Assembly: GCA_965232895.1 (NCBI GenBank)
Contig: OZ247430.1
Location: forward strand, 744,001-808,000
DNA: 64,000 nucleotides
DNA from: Bin87 sp965232895
Lineage (GTDB): Bacteria > Chloroflexota > Dehalococcoidia > Lucifugimonadales > UBA3495
Direction: 5' to 3'
Made by a program: the position numbers and the translations under genes. The notes beneath the pieces were generated by a model, which was not told the DNA's origin, did no database searches, and was given only the letters and a program-made list of their open reading frames with translations. Shown here one piece after another: positions 44,296 through 51,632 of this stretch (its first letter is position 1; each line of letters starts with the position of its first letter).

Positions 44296-44527
44296 AGGCA
44301 GTGCGGCAAAGGAACTGGAGCGTCTGCCGAGAGACGCCAGGGAACGCCTGATCGAGGCCATCGACCGGCTGGGCGGAGCGCCGCTGGCCGGAAGCCTGCT
44401 CAAAGGGGGCCTGAGAGGTCTGCGTCGCTTGCGGGTGGGCGACTACCGGATCGTGTACGAGGTGCTGGACGAGGAATTGGTAGTCCTGGTAGTGCGGGTA
44501 GCCCACCGGCGGGAGGCGTATCGGTGA
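44261..44527 (+). CDS. RelE/ParE-family toxin
   Basis: An 88-residue protein with the RelE fold: YSVRVKGSAAKELERLPRDA, then the conserved GLRGLRRLRVGDYRIVYEVL and a last strand VVLVVRVAHRREAYR. The basic residues and Arg in RVGDYRIVY are those implicated in mRNA cleavage by RelE relatives. The ATG given overlaps the antitoxin by 35 bp; a GTG four codons later is an alternative. Toxins of this group cut mRNA in the ribosome or inhibit gyrase; which applies is unknown. Placement suggests that it may stabilise the cas locus. Confidence 0.88.
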   Translation: MTFGVSYSVRVKGSAAKELERLPRDARERLIEAIDRLGGAPLAGSLLKGGLRGLRRLRVGDYRIVYEVLDEELVVLVVRVAHRREAYR

Positions 44528-44563
44528 GGATCTGCGGGAACGGACGCTACAATCCATTCCCGC

Positions 44564-44652
44564 AGCCTATCCCCGCGTGTGCGGGGGAACTTGGTCAAAA
44601 TGCCCGGGCATCATAGTGCAGAGCGGTCTATCCCCGTATCGCGGGGCAAAAA
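44564..44652 (-). CRISPR. Reversed degenerate mini-CRISPR (two repeats, one spacer)
   Basis: Two I-E-type repeats in the orientation opposite to the main array. The one at 44564-44591 matches the array repeat except at three end positions. The other, at 44625-44652, keeps the last eleven bases (GGGGATAGACC) and a CCCCG/CGGGG stem but is degenerate elsewhere. The spacer between is 33 nt, exactly as in the main array. Read on the minus strand the order is degenerate repeat, spacer, good repeat. No leader was identified. Confidence 0.85.
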
Positions 44653-44704
44653 TGGTGGACATTGACGCCGTCCCCACAATGAGATAACCTCTGAACTATA
44701 GGGT

Positions 44705-44734
44705 CGCTACACCGAGTTGGCCCTCGGTGTAGCG
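44705..44734. terminator. 12-bp hairpin upstream of the small Cys-rich gene
   Basis: CGCTACACCGAG and CTCGGTGTAGCG pair perfectly around a 6-nt loop TTGGCC. There is no T-run, so a terminator or a protein-binding palindrome are both possible. Confidence 0.5.
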
Positions 44735-44787
44735 TGAATCCCCCTCGATATCGGTTGCTAACCGCCAGTCAATGGAGGAGTTCAAGC

Positions 44788-44958
44788 ATGATTTTACCAC
44801 CTTTCCCGACACCAACTATCGCCGCGACTTGTGATTACTGCCCCAACCATGCCGTCAGCGAGTGCACCGTTTGCAAGCAGTTTGTTTGCGCTGCATGTGG
44901 TCATTCGGGGACTCCTGCGATGGAAGGCAGTTGGGTCTGCGCGCCCCGATGCCTATAA
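44788..44958 (+). CDS. Small Cys-rich zinc-finger-like protein in the cas locus
   Basis: A 56-residue protein: MILPPFPTPTIAATCDYCPN, then a run of CxxC motifs (CDYC, CTVC, CAAC) and a terminal CAPRC. The spacing resembles B-box or RING-type zinc-binding domains with eight Cys. A perfect GGAGGAG lies 7 nt before the ATG, supporting this start over an ATG 18 codons upstream. It lies between the toxin-antitoxin pair and the Cascade promoter. It is not a known cas gene; a regulatory or anti-toxin role is conceivable but untested. Confidence 0.65.
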   Translation: MILPPFPTPTIAATCDYCPNHAVSECTVCKQFVCAACGHSGTPAMEGSWVCAPRCL

Positions 44959-45000
44959 CAGGTAGGTGAACTGGTGATACGAGCCTCAAGGTGCACATCC

Positions 45001-45028
45001 TTGACAAACCATTGCGCCACTCTATAGT
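45001..45028 (+). promoter_or_regulatory. Predicted promoter of the Cascade operon
   Basis: A perfect TTGACA (-35) and TATAGT (-10) spaced by 16 nt precede cas8e by about 65 bp. Downstream, in the expected 5' leader, are the alternating motifs GAGCG, CGCTC and GAGCG (45036-45062), which can form two mutually exclusive hairpins. Confidence 0.75.
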
Positions 45029-45093
45029 CTAAAACGAGCGTTTGTTCCGCTCATTTGAGCGGTTATCGAGCAGCGGCTTGCGAGGCTAACAAT

Positions 45094-46806
45094 ATGCTGA
45101 ACATTCTAACCGAACCGTTGATACGCATGACAACGGTGAGCGGTACGCACTCAGCCTCCCTCCCGAGGATATACGCCGCGCTGATGGCTGACGAGGCGGA
45201 GGCGTTTCCCGCGCTGCGTCCGCACCAAAGACACGCCTGGCACGCTTTTCTGGTGCAGCTTGGCGCCATGGCGATGCACCGGGCCGGCGTCAGTGACCCT
45301 CCTAGAGATGTGGCGGAATGGGTCGAACTGATACGGGCGCTGACCCCGGAGTTCCCCGACGACGAGCCGTGGCAGTTGGTGGTGGAGGACATCACCAAGC
45401 CGGCCTTCATGCAGCCCCCGGCTAGGTCAGCAGCAGCAGAGGTGGAATACGGAACCAAACCAGCAAAACGCGGCAAGCAAACAATCAGGGTGCCGGATGA
45501 AGATAAGATTGTCCGATACGCAGATGGCTTGGATATGCTGGTGACGTCCAAGAACCATGACCTGAAAGCGGCAGTGGCGAGCCAAGCCGGCGTGGATGAC
45601 TGGATATTCGCGCTGATTACGCTGCAAACGATGGAGGGGTACGGAGGCGCCCGCAATTACGGCATTTCGAGGATGCCCAGCGGATACGGCAATCGGCCCG
45701 CGTTCAGCATCACGCCTTCCGCTCGACCCGGGGGACATATTGGGCGTGATATTGCCGCGCTCTTGCAGCATAGGCACGCCATTCTCGAGGAATATCCCGT
45801 GATAGACGGAGGTATAGGCTTGCCGTGGGTCAAAGCATGGGACGGCACGAAAGCCGAAGCTCTGCTCATCAATCAGATGGAACCGTTTTACATTGACGTT
45901 TGCCGGCGAGTCAGATTGCGCCAGGGGATGGGTGGCTTGAAGGCTGTTAAAGCCAACTCGTTGGCCCGGCGCATCGCCGACACTAAAGGTTTGACGGGGG
46001 ATCCGTGGGCGCCGGTCGGGAAAAGCACCAATCAGAACGCGACGCCGCCTGCTTTCTTGGGGTTGCGAAAGTTCGGTTATGAGAGGGTCGTCGACGGGCT
46101 GTTTTCCTCTGATTGGTCGGCTCCTCCCCTTTTGACGCTGGCTTCGTATGACCGCAGGGCCGATGGGTCCATGCAGTTGGTTGCCAGGGGGATGGTCCGG
46201 GGTGAAGGGGGCACTGCGGGCTATCACGAGCGGATTATCCCGTTGAAACCGAAAACGGCACAGGTTTTCGGAAGGGACCGCGGCGTAGACGACATCGCCG
46301 ACATCGCAAGAGCGCGCGTTGCCCAGATTGGCAAAGTCAAAACGATTTTGCGTCACGCTATCGCGACGTTCGCAGCGCATGGCGAGTCCAACGATACCAG
46401 TTCCGAACAGCGCGCTCGGGCCAACCCGTGGTCAGATCGGTTGGACGAGATAGTTGACGCCAGCTTTTTTGACGACTTGCAAGAAGAGTCTGACGCGGAT
46501 GACAGTGCTGAGCGCAAACGCATTCGCAACCATTGGTTGCGCAATGGGAAGGACGGCGTAGTTGACCACGCGGCAAGAATCCTGACCGCCGCCGAGGATG
46601 CGTTATCTTGCTTGTCTATCCATCGTTACAAGGCGCGAGTCCGCGCTGACGGCGTGTTTTGGGGACGACTCGCAGGCGCAAATGGACTGCCTGAGTTATT
46701 CGACCGAGGGAATACAGGCCAGGAGGGCAAAGAATGTCCGAACAACGACCAACCGACGGCACCATCGCCGATCCCAACGGAGGCTCAGATGACGCTGTTC
46801 ACCTAG
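45094..46806 (+). CDS. cas8e: Cascade large subunit Cas8e (Cse1/CasA)
   Basis: A 570-residue PAM-recognising subunit of type I-E Cascade. It starts with MLNILTEPLIRM, the usual beginning; an ATG 13 codons upstream is also in frame but has no match. Typical regions include HAFLVQLGAMAMHRAG, PWQLVVEDITKPAFMQPP, then WIFALITLQTMEGYGGARNYGISRM and a C-terminal four-helix bundle rich in charged residues. Its last 73 bp overlap the next gene. The ribosome-binding site of the nuclease-Cas11 gene lies inside its 3' end. Confidence 0.93.
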   Translation: MLNILTEPLIRMTTVSGTHSASLPRIYAALMADEAEAFPALRPHQRHAWHAFLVQLGAMAMHRAGVSDPPRDVAEWVELIRALTPEFPDDEPWQLVVEDITKPAFMQPPARSAAAEVEYGTKPAKRGKQTIRVPDEDKIVRYADGLDMLVTSKNHDLKAAVASQAGVDDWIFALITLQTMEGYGGARNYGISRMPSGYGNRPAFSITPSARPGGHIGRDIAALLQHRHAILEEYPVIDGGIGLPWVKAWDGTKAEALLINQMEPFYIDVCRRVRLRQGMGGLKAVKANSLARRIADTKGLTGDPWAPVGKSTNQNATPPAFLGLRKFGYERVVDGLFSSDWSAPPLLTLASYDRRADGSMQLVARGMVRGEGGTAGYHERIIPLKPKTAQVFGRDRGVDDIADIARARVAQIGKVKTILRHAIATFAAHGESNDTSSEQRARANPWSDRLDEIVDASFFDDLQEESDADDSAERKRIRNHWLRNGKDGVVDHAARILTAAEDALSCLSIHRYKARVRADGVFWGRLAGANGLPELFDRGNTGQEGKECPNNDQPTAPSPIPTEAQMTLFT

Positions 46807-47732
46807 AACAAACACGCAGCCATCGAGTCAGGGAAAGCGTGTTCACAGAACAGGTAATCGACGAGGGACACCACCATGGTTGGCAATCGTTTCACCTGCG
46901 TGACCGGGACAGCATACATATCGTCCGTGGGCGCGGCTTTCCTGATCTGGTGATGTACCGGAAAAACAGTGATACAGGCCAAACGGAATTGATCGCAGCC
47001 GAGCTGAAACGTGGGTACGACAGCGAGTTGCGGGAAGAACAGACCGAGTGGCTGGAGGCGCTGAAGCAGCATATCCCCGCTTATGAGTGGCGTCCCGAAA
47101 ATTGGGATGAGATAGAAAGTGTCCTGAAAGACGGACCTAAAGTTGAAGACGCAGCACTATCCAGCCGGGAGCATCGCCAGAGTAGCGGTCAAATTCCCGC
47201 AAATTTCGGCAACGTGATCACCAATTTGGCCGAATCCATCGAAGCCGCGGAGTTTGGCACTGGTAATCGTGCCCGGCTGAGGCGCATGGACTACAACATC
47301 CCGGACTCCCCCATATTTTGGCAGTTGATGGTCCGAGATGGAATGCCACGAAATCCTGACATCGCCAAATGGGGACTAATCACCCACGGGATGGCGCTGA
47401 TGGCACATGGCTCCGGTATAGCGCACCGGGCCAGAACCACCGTCGGACGAACACTCTACCTCGGCGGTGAACAACAACCGGGTGAACGAGGCTTTTACAG
47501 TGAGGACCGATTGGCAACGTTGTTGGCAGCTAGAGGGCCGGCCCTACGCAGGCTTCTAGCCAGGCTGTTTCGGTTGCTGGCGAATGAAGGGTGCTCGTTC
47601 AACTGGCGTGAAATGGCCTGGTTCATCATAAATGAAGGCTACAACGAAGAACAGGCTGAGCAGAGCCGCATCCGCATCGCCCGCGAGTACTACCGGGCCG
47701 AGCGGAGCGGTTCCCAATCATCAGCAGAGTAA
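46734..47732 (+). CDS. VRR-NUC nuclease domain fused to Cascade small subunit Cas11 (Cse2/CasB)
   Basis: A 332-residue protein in one continuous frame. Residues about 35-131 form a VRR-NUC domain of the PD-(D/E)XK superfamily: Glu39 in the first helix, GRGFPDLVMYR (Pro70-Asp71), LIAAELKRG (Glu90, Lys92) and EEQTEWLEAL (Gln103, Trp106), so every motif residue is present. After a linker of about 20 residues, residues 157-322 are Cse2-like: NRARLRRMD, IFWQLMVRDG, WGLITHGMALMAHG, SEDRLATLLAARGPALRRLL and a last helix pair NWREMAWFIINEG. Ordinary Cse2 has 160-200 residues and no nuclease. AGGAGGG lies 6 nt before the ATG, which supports the long form. The gene overlaps cas8e by 73 bp and is followed closely by cas7e. 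Confidence 0.88.
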   Translation: MSEQRPTDGTIADPNGGSDDAVHLEQTRSHRVRESVFTEQVIDEGHHHGWQSFHLRDRDSIHIVRGRGFPDLVMYRKNSDTGQTELIAAELKRGYDSELREEQTEWLEALKQHIPAYEWRPENWDEIESVLKDGPKVEDAALSSREHRQSSGQIPANFGNVITNLAESIEAAEFGTGNRARLRRMDYNIPDSPIFWQLMVRDGMPRNPDIAKWGLITHGMALMAHGSGIAHRARTTVGRTLYLGGEQQPGERGFYSEDRLATLLAARGPALRRLLARLFRLLANEGCSFNWREMAWFIINEGYNEEQAEQSRIRIAREYYRAERSGSQSSAE

Positions 47733-47749
47733 CCACAGGGAGATTGATG

Positions 47750-48916
47750 ATGACCACCCCCAGATTTTTGCAGATCCACACCCTGCACTCCTACCCCGCC
47801 GCCCTGCTGAACCGCGATGACAGCGGCCTGGCCAAGCGGATGCCCTTCGGCGGCGCGGTGCGTACTCGCATATCGTCCCAATGCCTGAAGCGGCATTGGC
47901 GAATGGCCGAGGACGATTTCGCCTTGAAGCACATCAGCGGCTTTACCGATTCCATACGCTCCCGCAACGCTGTGTCGCTAGGGGTTATGCAACCGCTGAA
48001 AAACGACAAAGCTGCCAGCGACGAGGTTTTGCAAGCGATTGAAACGGCTTTTCAGGAAAACGTCTATAGCGACAGTGGCACGCAACCCTTGCTGATAGGC
48101 TTGCCTGAAGTGGAATACTTGCGGAGCAAAGCCCATACTATCTGCACCGAGCATAAAGACGATGCCGGGGCCGCTAGAGAGGCAGCCAATTTACTGTTTA
48201 GCACGCAACTCCGTAACGAAGAACGGGACAACTTCCGCGCTTTTCGAGAGAGCACCAAATTCCCCGGCGGGTTAATCAGCGCACTTTTCGGCAGGATGGT
48301 CACCTCTGATCCGGCTGCCAACGTGGATGCTGCTGTCCATGTCGCTCACGCTTTTACGGTCCATAGTGAAGAAAGCGAAATGGATTTCTGGGCTGCTGTA
48401 GAGGACCTACCGAAGGAAGAAGAAGGCTCCGGAGCAGCCCATCTCAACGACATGGAACTCACCGCCGGCCTTTTCTACGGCTACGTCGTCGTTGACGTGC
48501 CCGGGCTGGTGTCCAACCTGGAGGGGTGCAAGGCGGACGATTGGGAGGATGCCGACCGGGAGCTGACGGGCAAAGTCATTGAGCATCTGACGCACCTGAT
48601 TGCCACGGTGTCGCCGGGAGCAAAGCTGGGGTCCACCGCGCCCTACGCCTGCGCCGACTTGATGCTGGTTGAAACTGGCAGTCGCCAGCCGCGCAGCCTA
48701 GCCAACGCCTACCGCAGCCCGGCGCCGGCGCAGGTGAAAGCGGCTACCGATGCGATGTCCAATTACCTGGGCAAGCTGGACGCAGCCTACGGCGGGAAGG
48801 AAGTACGGCGGGTGATGTCGGTGGAGGACTGTGACATACCCAACGCCGAGCGCCTGTGCTTGGACGACCTGGCGACGTGGGCGGCGGACGTGGTGCGCAA
48901 TGGTCAGGCGGTGTAG
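47750..48916 (+). CDS. cas7: Cascade backbone subunit Cas7e (Cse4/CasC)
   Basis: A 388-residue RAMP-like protein that forms the crRNA-binding filament. Start region TTPRFLQIHTLHSYPAALLN then GLAKRMPFGGAVRTRISSQCLKRHWR is the most conserved part of the family. Middle: FSTQLRNEERDNFRAFRES; C-terminal: ATVSPGAKLGSTAPYACADLMLVE. Two adjacent ATG codons and a TTG are possible starts; GGGAG is best placed for the one chosen. It lies 17 bp after the nuclease-Cas11 gene and 2 bp before cas5e. Confidence 0.95.
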   Translation: MTTPRFLQIHTLHSYPAALLNRDDSGLAKRMPFGGAVRTRISSQCLKRHWRMAEDDFALKHISGFTDSIRSRNAVSLGVMQPLKNDKAASDEVLQAIETAFQENVYSDSGTQPLLIGLPEVEYLRSKAHTICTEHKDDAGAAREAANLLFSTQLRNEERDNFRAFRESTKFPGGLISALFGRMVTSDPAANVDAAVHVAHAFTVHSEESEMDFWAAVEDLPKEEEGSGAAHLNDMELTAGLFYGYVVVDVPGLVSNLEGCKADDWEDADRELTGKVIEHLTHLIATVSPGAKLGSTAPYACADLMLVETGSRQPRSLANAYRSPAPAQVKAATDAMSNYLGKLDAAYGGKEVRRVMSVEDCDIPNAERLCLDDLATWAADVVRNGQAV

Positions 48917-48918
48917 CC

Positions 48919-49650
48919 ATGCGGCATTTGATACTGAATCTGGAAAGCCCGTTGATGGCCTTCGGCGGGGAGACGATTGACAACTATGGGGTCATCCGTC
49001 CCTTTCCCGCCGTGTCGATGCTGACGGGGTTGTTCGCCAACGCGCTGGGCTGGCGGCGGATTGAGCGCGAGCGGCACCAGGCGTTGCAGGACCGCATCGT
49101 GTTCGCGGCGCGCATTGACCGGGAGCCGGCCGGCGGCGTCCGCATGACGGACTTCCAGTCCGCTGCCATTACTAATCGAGACCGGGGTTGGACTACGCGC
49201 GGGGCGCCCGAAGGCAGAGGCGGCGGAACGTACACCAATTGGCTGCGCTACCGCGACTATTACGCCGATATGCGCGTCTCGGCGGCTTTGCGGCTGGAAC
49301 CGCCGGAGGATGAGCCCACCCTGGACAAGCTGGCGCAGGCGTTGCAGGAACCTGCCCGCCCCCTGTTTATCGGGCGCAAGCCATGCTTACCCTCAGCCCC
49401 GCTGTACGGCGGCTTCGCCGAGGGCGATACCGCCCTGGCCGCCCTGCTGACCTGGCCACTAGCGGACGGGTCAGCAGCCAACGGCGATGCCGTGCGGACG
49501 CTATGGCCGGAAGGCGAGGGAGCGGCAGACATTGGAGATTATCGGACTTTTATGCTCACTGACCAGCGCAACTGGAATTCCTCTGGACTGCACGGCGGCG
49601 GCCGGTGGGTATGTGCAAAATCGATTGGGCGAGATCGGTTCCCGGAATAG
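48919..49650 (+). CDS. cas5: Cascade subunit Cas5e (CasD)
   Basis: A 243-residue RAMP protein that binds the 5' handle of the crRNA. Typical parts are LILNLESPLMAFGGETIDNY, then RPFPAVSMLTGLFANALGW, TDFQSAAITNRDRGWTTRG, the GGTYTNWLRYRDYYADM stretch and RPLFIGRKPCLPSAPLY. The last residues, DRFPE and the stop, are encoded by a degenerate CRISPR repeat that begins the following mini-array. The segment SGLHGGGRWV near the end is echoed about 86 bp downstream as SGLHGGSRWV in the first mini-array spacer, a sign of a past recombination at this 3' end. Confidence 0.94.
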   Translation: MRHLILNLESPLMAFGGETIDNYGVIRPFPAVSMLTGLFANALGWRRIERERHQALQDRIVFAARIDREPAGGVRMTDFQSAAITNRDRGWTTRGAPEGRGGGTYTNWLRYRDYYADMRVSAALRLEPPEDEPTLDKLAQALQEPARPLFIGRKPCLPSAPLYGGFAEGDTALAALLTWPLADGSAANGDAVRTLWPEGEGAADIGDYRTFMLTDQRNWNSSGLHGGGRWVCAKSIGRDRFPE

Positions 49651-49785
49651 TCGGGGATAGACCATGGGTTTCGGGGTTGCACGGCGGCAGCCGATGGGTT
49701 CCCCCGCACACGCGGGGATGGGCACGGTGTCTTCGCCGGTGCCACTACTCAGGCTGCGGTTCCCCCGCACACGCGGGGATGGGCA
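49637..49785 (+). CRISPR. Three-repeat mini-CRISPR between cas5e and cas6e
   Basis: Repeats at 49637-49663 (27 nt, degenerate centre, keeps GGTTCCC and CGGGGATAGACC), 49697-49724 and 49758-49785. The last two are identical to each other and match the main repeat up to GGGGAT, then end GGGCA instead of AGACC. Both spacers are 33 nt, and the spacing is the same as in the large array. The first repeat contains the cas5e stop codon. The third ends 7 nt before the cas6e ATG, with AGGAAA in between. Orientation is the same as the cas genes, so it is transcribed within the operon mRNA. Confidence 0.92.
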
Positions 49786-49792
49786 GGAAACA

Positions 49793-50593
49793 ATGACCAC
49801 AGCAAAAACATCATTGAACATGATACGGGCCGAGATCAGCGTGCGCGATCTCCAGCGCTGGATGGGGATGCGCCGGCTACAGGACCCCGACCACGCCATG
49901 CACTGCCTGCTGACGGAATGTTTCGGAAAGCGGGAAGCGAAACGCTATGGGGAGCATAAAGATGGATTGTTTAGTATTTTTCGACTGATTGTCCCGCGCG
50001 GAGGCTCGCGGGGAGTCCTGTACGCTTACGGACGAGCGGACGCTGACGAGTTGCGGAAGGAGTTGAGTGCCTGCGGCGATCCTTTGCAGTGTCGGGTGAT
50101 GCCGGAGGAAAATATCGACAGCAAGCCGATGCCGTCGGAATGGCAATCCGGCAAGCGGCTGGGCTTTGAGGTGCGGGTGCGGCCTGTGGTGCGCCTGGAA
50201 AGGGACACGTCGCGGATTCCTCCGCATATACAGCGCAGTTTCAAAGAAGGTGGCCTACGCCCGGGCAAAGAGTGCGATGCTTTCCTGTGGAAAGCAATCC
50301 AACATTCGAAAGGCGAAATGCAGGATAGCCGGGAACAGGTGTACCGCGAATGGCTGGCGAAGCAGTTCGACGGTCGTGGCGGGGCCCGGCTGGAATCCGC
50401 CACGCTCCAGTCCTTCCAGCGCAGCCGCGCCGTCCGTAAGCGCCACAGCCGTCACAGCGAGGGGCCGGACGCGCTCATGCGGGGCAACCTGATCGTCACC
50501 GACGGCGACGCTTTCGCCAAGCTATTGGCCAACGGCGTTGGCCGGCACCGCGCCTACGGGTACGGAATGCTGCTGCTCAGGCCGGCGCATTGA
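49793..50593 (+). CDS. cas6e: crRNA-processing endonuclease Cas6e (CasE/Cse3)
   Basis: A 266-residue protein with two ferredoxin-like folds. The C-terminal Gly-rich loop GVGRHRAYGYGMLLLRP is diagnostic. In the N-terminal part, DPDHAMHCLLTECFG places His37 where the catalytic His of this family is expected (LHQ in E. coli). It cuts repeat hairpins to make crRNA and stays bound in Cascade. The start is the ATG directly after the mini-CRISPR; the open frame continues upstream only because the repeats lack stop codons. Confidence 0.94.
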   Translation: MTTAKTSLNMIRAEISVRDLQRWMGMRRLQDPDHAMHCLLTECFGKREAKRYGEHKDGLFSIFRLIVPRGGSRGVLYAYGRADADELRKELSACGDPLQCRVMPEENIDSKPMPSEWQSGKRLGFEVRVRPVVRLERDTSRIPPHIQRSFKEGGLRPGKECDAFLWKAIQHSKGEMQDSREQVYREWLAKQFDGRGGARLESATLQSFQRSRAVRKRHSRHSEGPDALMRGNLIVTDGDAFAKLLANGVGRHRAYGYGMLLLRPAH

Positions 50594-50660
50594 CCGGTGG
50601 GCCAACGCACCTTAACAACCGAACATCCATCCCATCCACGGGAGAAGGAAGGCGACGAAC

Positions 50661-51632
50661 ATGCTGAGAGGAAGGCTGGGACTGGAGACGGCGCGCATCC
50701 CCCACGCAGACCGCCACGGGCTGCTGTGGCTGTCGCGCGGCGCGCTCACCGTGCGCGACGGCACGCTGCGCTTCGAGCGACAGGCCGGGCCCGATGCCGA
50801 CAGTTCGATGAGCGCCGGCGAGTACGGCATACCCTTCCAGAGCCTGTCCATGATCCTGCTGGGGCCAGGCTCCACAGTGAGTCACGACGCGCTGCGCCTG
50901 ATGGCCCGGCACGGAACCGGTCTGGTAGCCGTGGGCGTGGACGGCGTGCGATGCTACACCGCGCCCCCCCTGATGCCGGACACCTCAGACATCGCCAGGC
51001 GACAGATGCGAGCCTGGGGCGATGCCGGGGGCAGCCGCATCACCATCGCCCGCAAGATGTACGCCCTGCGCCTGGGCGAGGTGCTGCCACACACGGATCT
51101 CAATACATTGCGGGGCATCGAAGGCGCGCGCATGAAGCGCACCTACCAGAACCTGTCGCGCCAGTATGGCATCCAGTGGCGCGGACGACGTTACGACCGG
51201 GCCAACCCAACGGCGGCGGACATTCCCAACCAGGCCATCAACCACGCCTCGGTGGCGGTCACGGCGGCCGCGGTGATCGCGGTGACCTCGTTGGGCGCCA
51301 TCCCGCAACTGGGGTTCATCCACGAGCACAGCGGCGAGGCCTTCGCTCTGGACGTCGCGGACCTGTTCCGCGACACGGTGCTGCTGCCGGCTGCGTTCAA
51401 ATCCGCCGCCGAAGTTGCCAAGAATCCTCGCCTGGACGTGGAACGGCATACCAGGCGGACGACCGGTGATCTGATGCGGACGGAGCGGGTCATCCCCAAG
51501 ATGATTGACCGCATCAAAACGCTGTTCCAGGACGTGCCGCCGCTGGAAGCCGCAACCGGCGGCGGACCGGCTTTGGATACCACGCTGATGGACGGCTGGC
51601 CGGACGAGGCAGATGGGGAGGACGCACTCTGA
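50661..51632 (+). CDS. cas1: CRISPR integrase Cas1e
   Basis: A 323-residue metal-dependent integrase that inserts new spacers. Catalytic residues are Glu154 in RGIEGARMK, His221 in GFIHEHSG and Asp234 in DVADLFR; the spacings (67 and 13) equal those of E. coli Cas1. The beginning, PHADRHGLLWLSRGALTVRD, is typical of type I-E. GAGAAGGAAGG precedes the ATG. The stop overlaps cas2e as TGATG. Confidence 0.97.
   Translation: MLRGRLGLETARIPHADRHGLLWLSRGALTVRDGTLRFERQAGPDADSSMSAGEYGIPFQSLSMILLGPGSTVSHDALRLMARHGTGLVAVGVDGVRCYTAPPLMPDTSDIARRQMRAWGDAGGSRITIARKMYALRLGEVLPHTDLNTLRGIEGARMKRTYQNLSRQYGIQWRGRRYDRANPTAADIPNQAINHASVAVTAAAVIAVTSLGAIPQLGFIHEHSGEAFALDVADLFRDTVLLPAAFKSAAEVAKNPRLDVERHTRRTTGDLMRTERVIPKMIDRIKTLFQDVPPLEAATGGGPALDTTLMDGWPDEADGEDAL

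Noticed and set aside
44592..44624. Match of the reversed mini-CRISPR spacer to cas or toxin promoters
   Set aside because: The best match by eye was 8 of 10 bases near 44,004-44,013 in the TA promoter, which is too weak to claim; a proper search is needed.
46734..46860. A short Cse2 starting after the nuclease domain
   Set aside because: No ATG/GTG with a plausible ribosome-binding site is placed between the VRR-NUC domain and the Cse2 region, while AGGAGGG precedes the long form.
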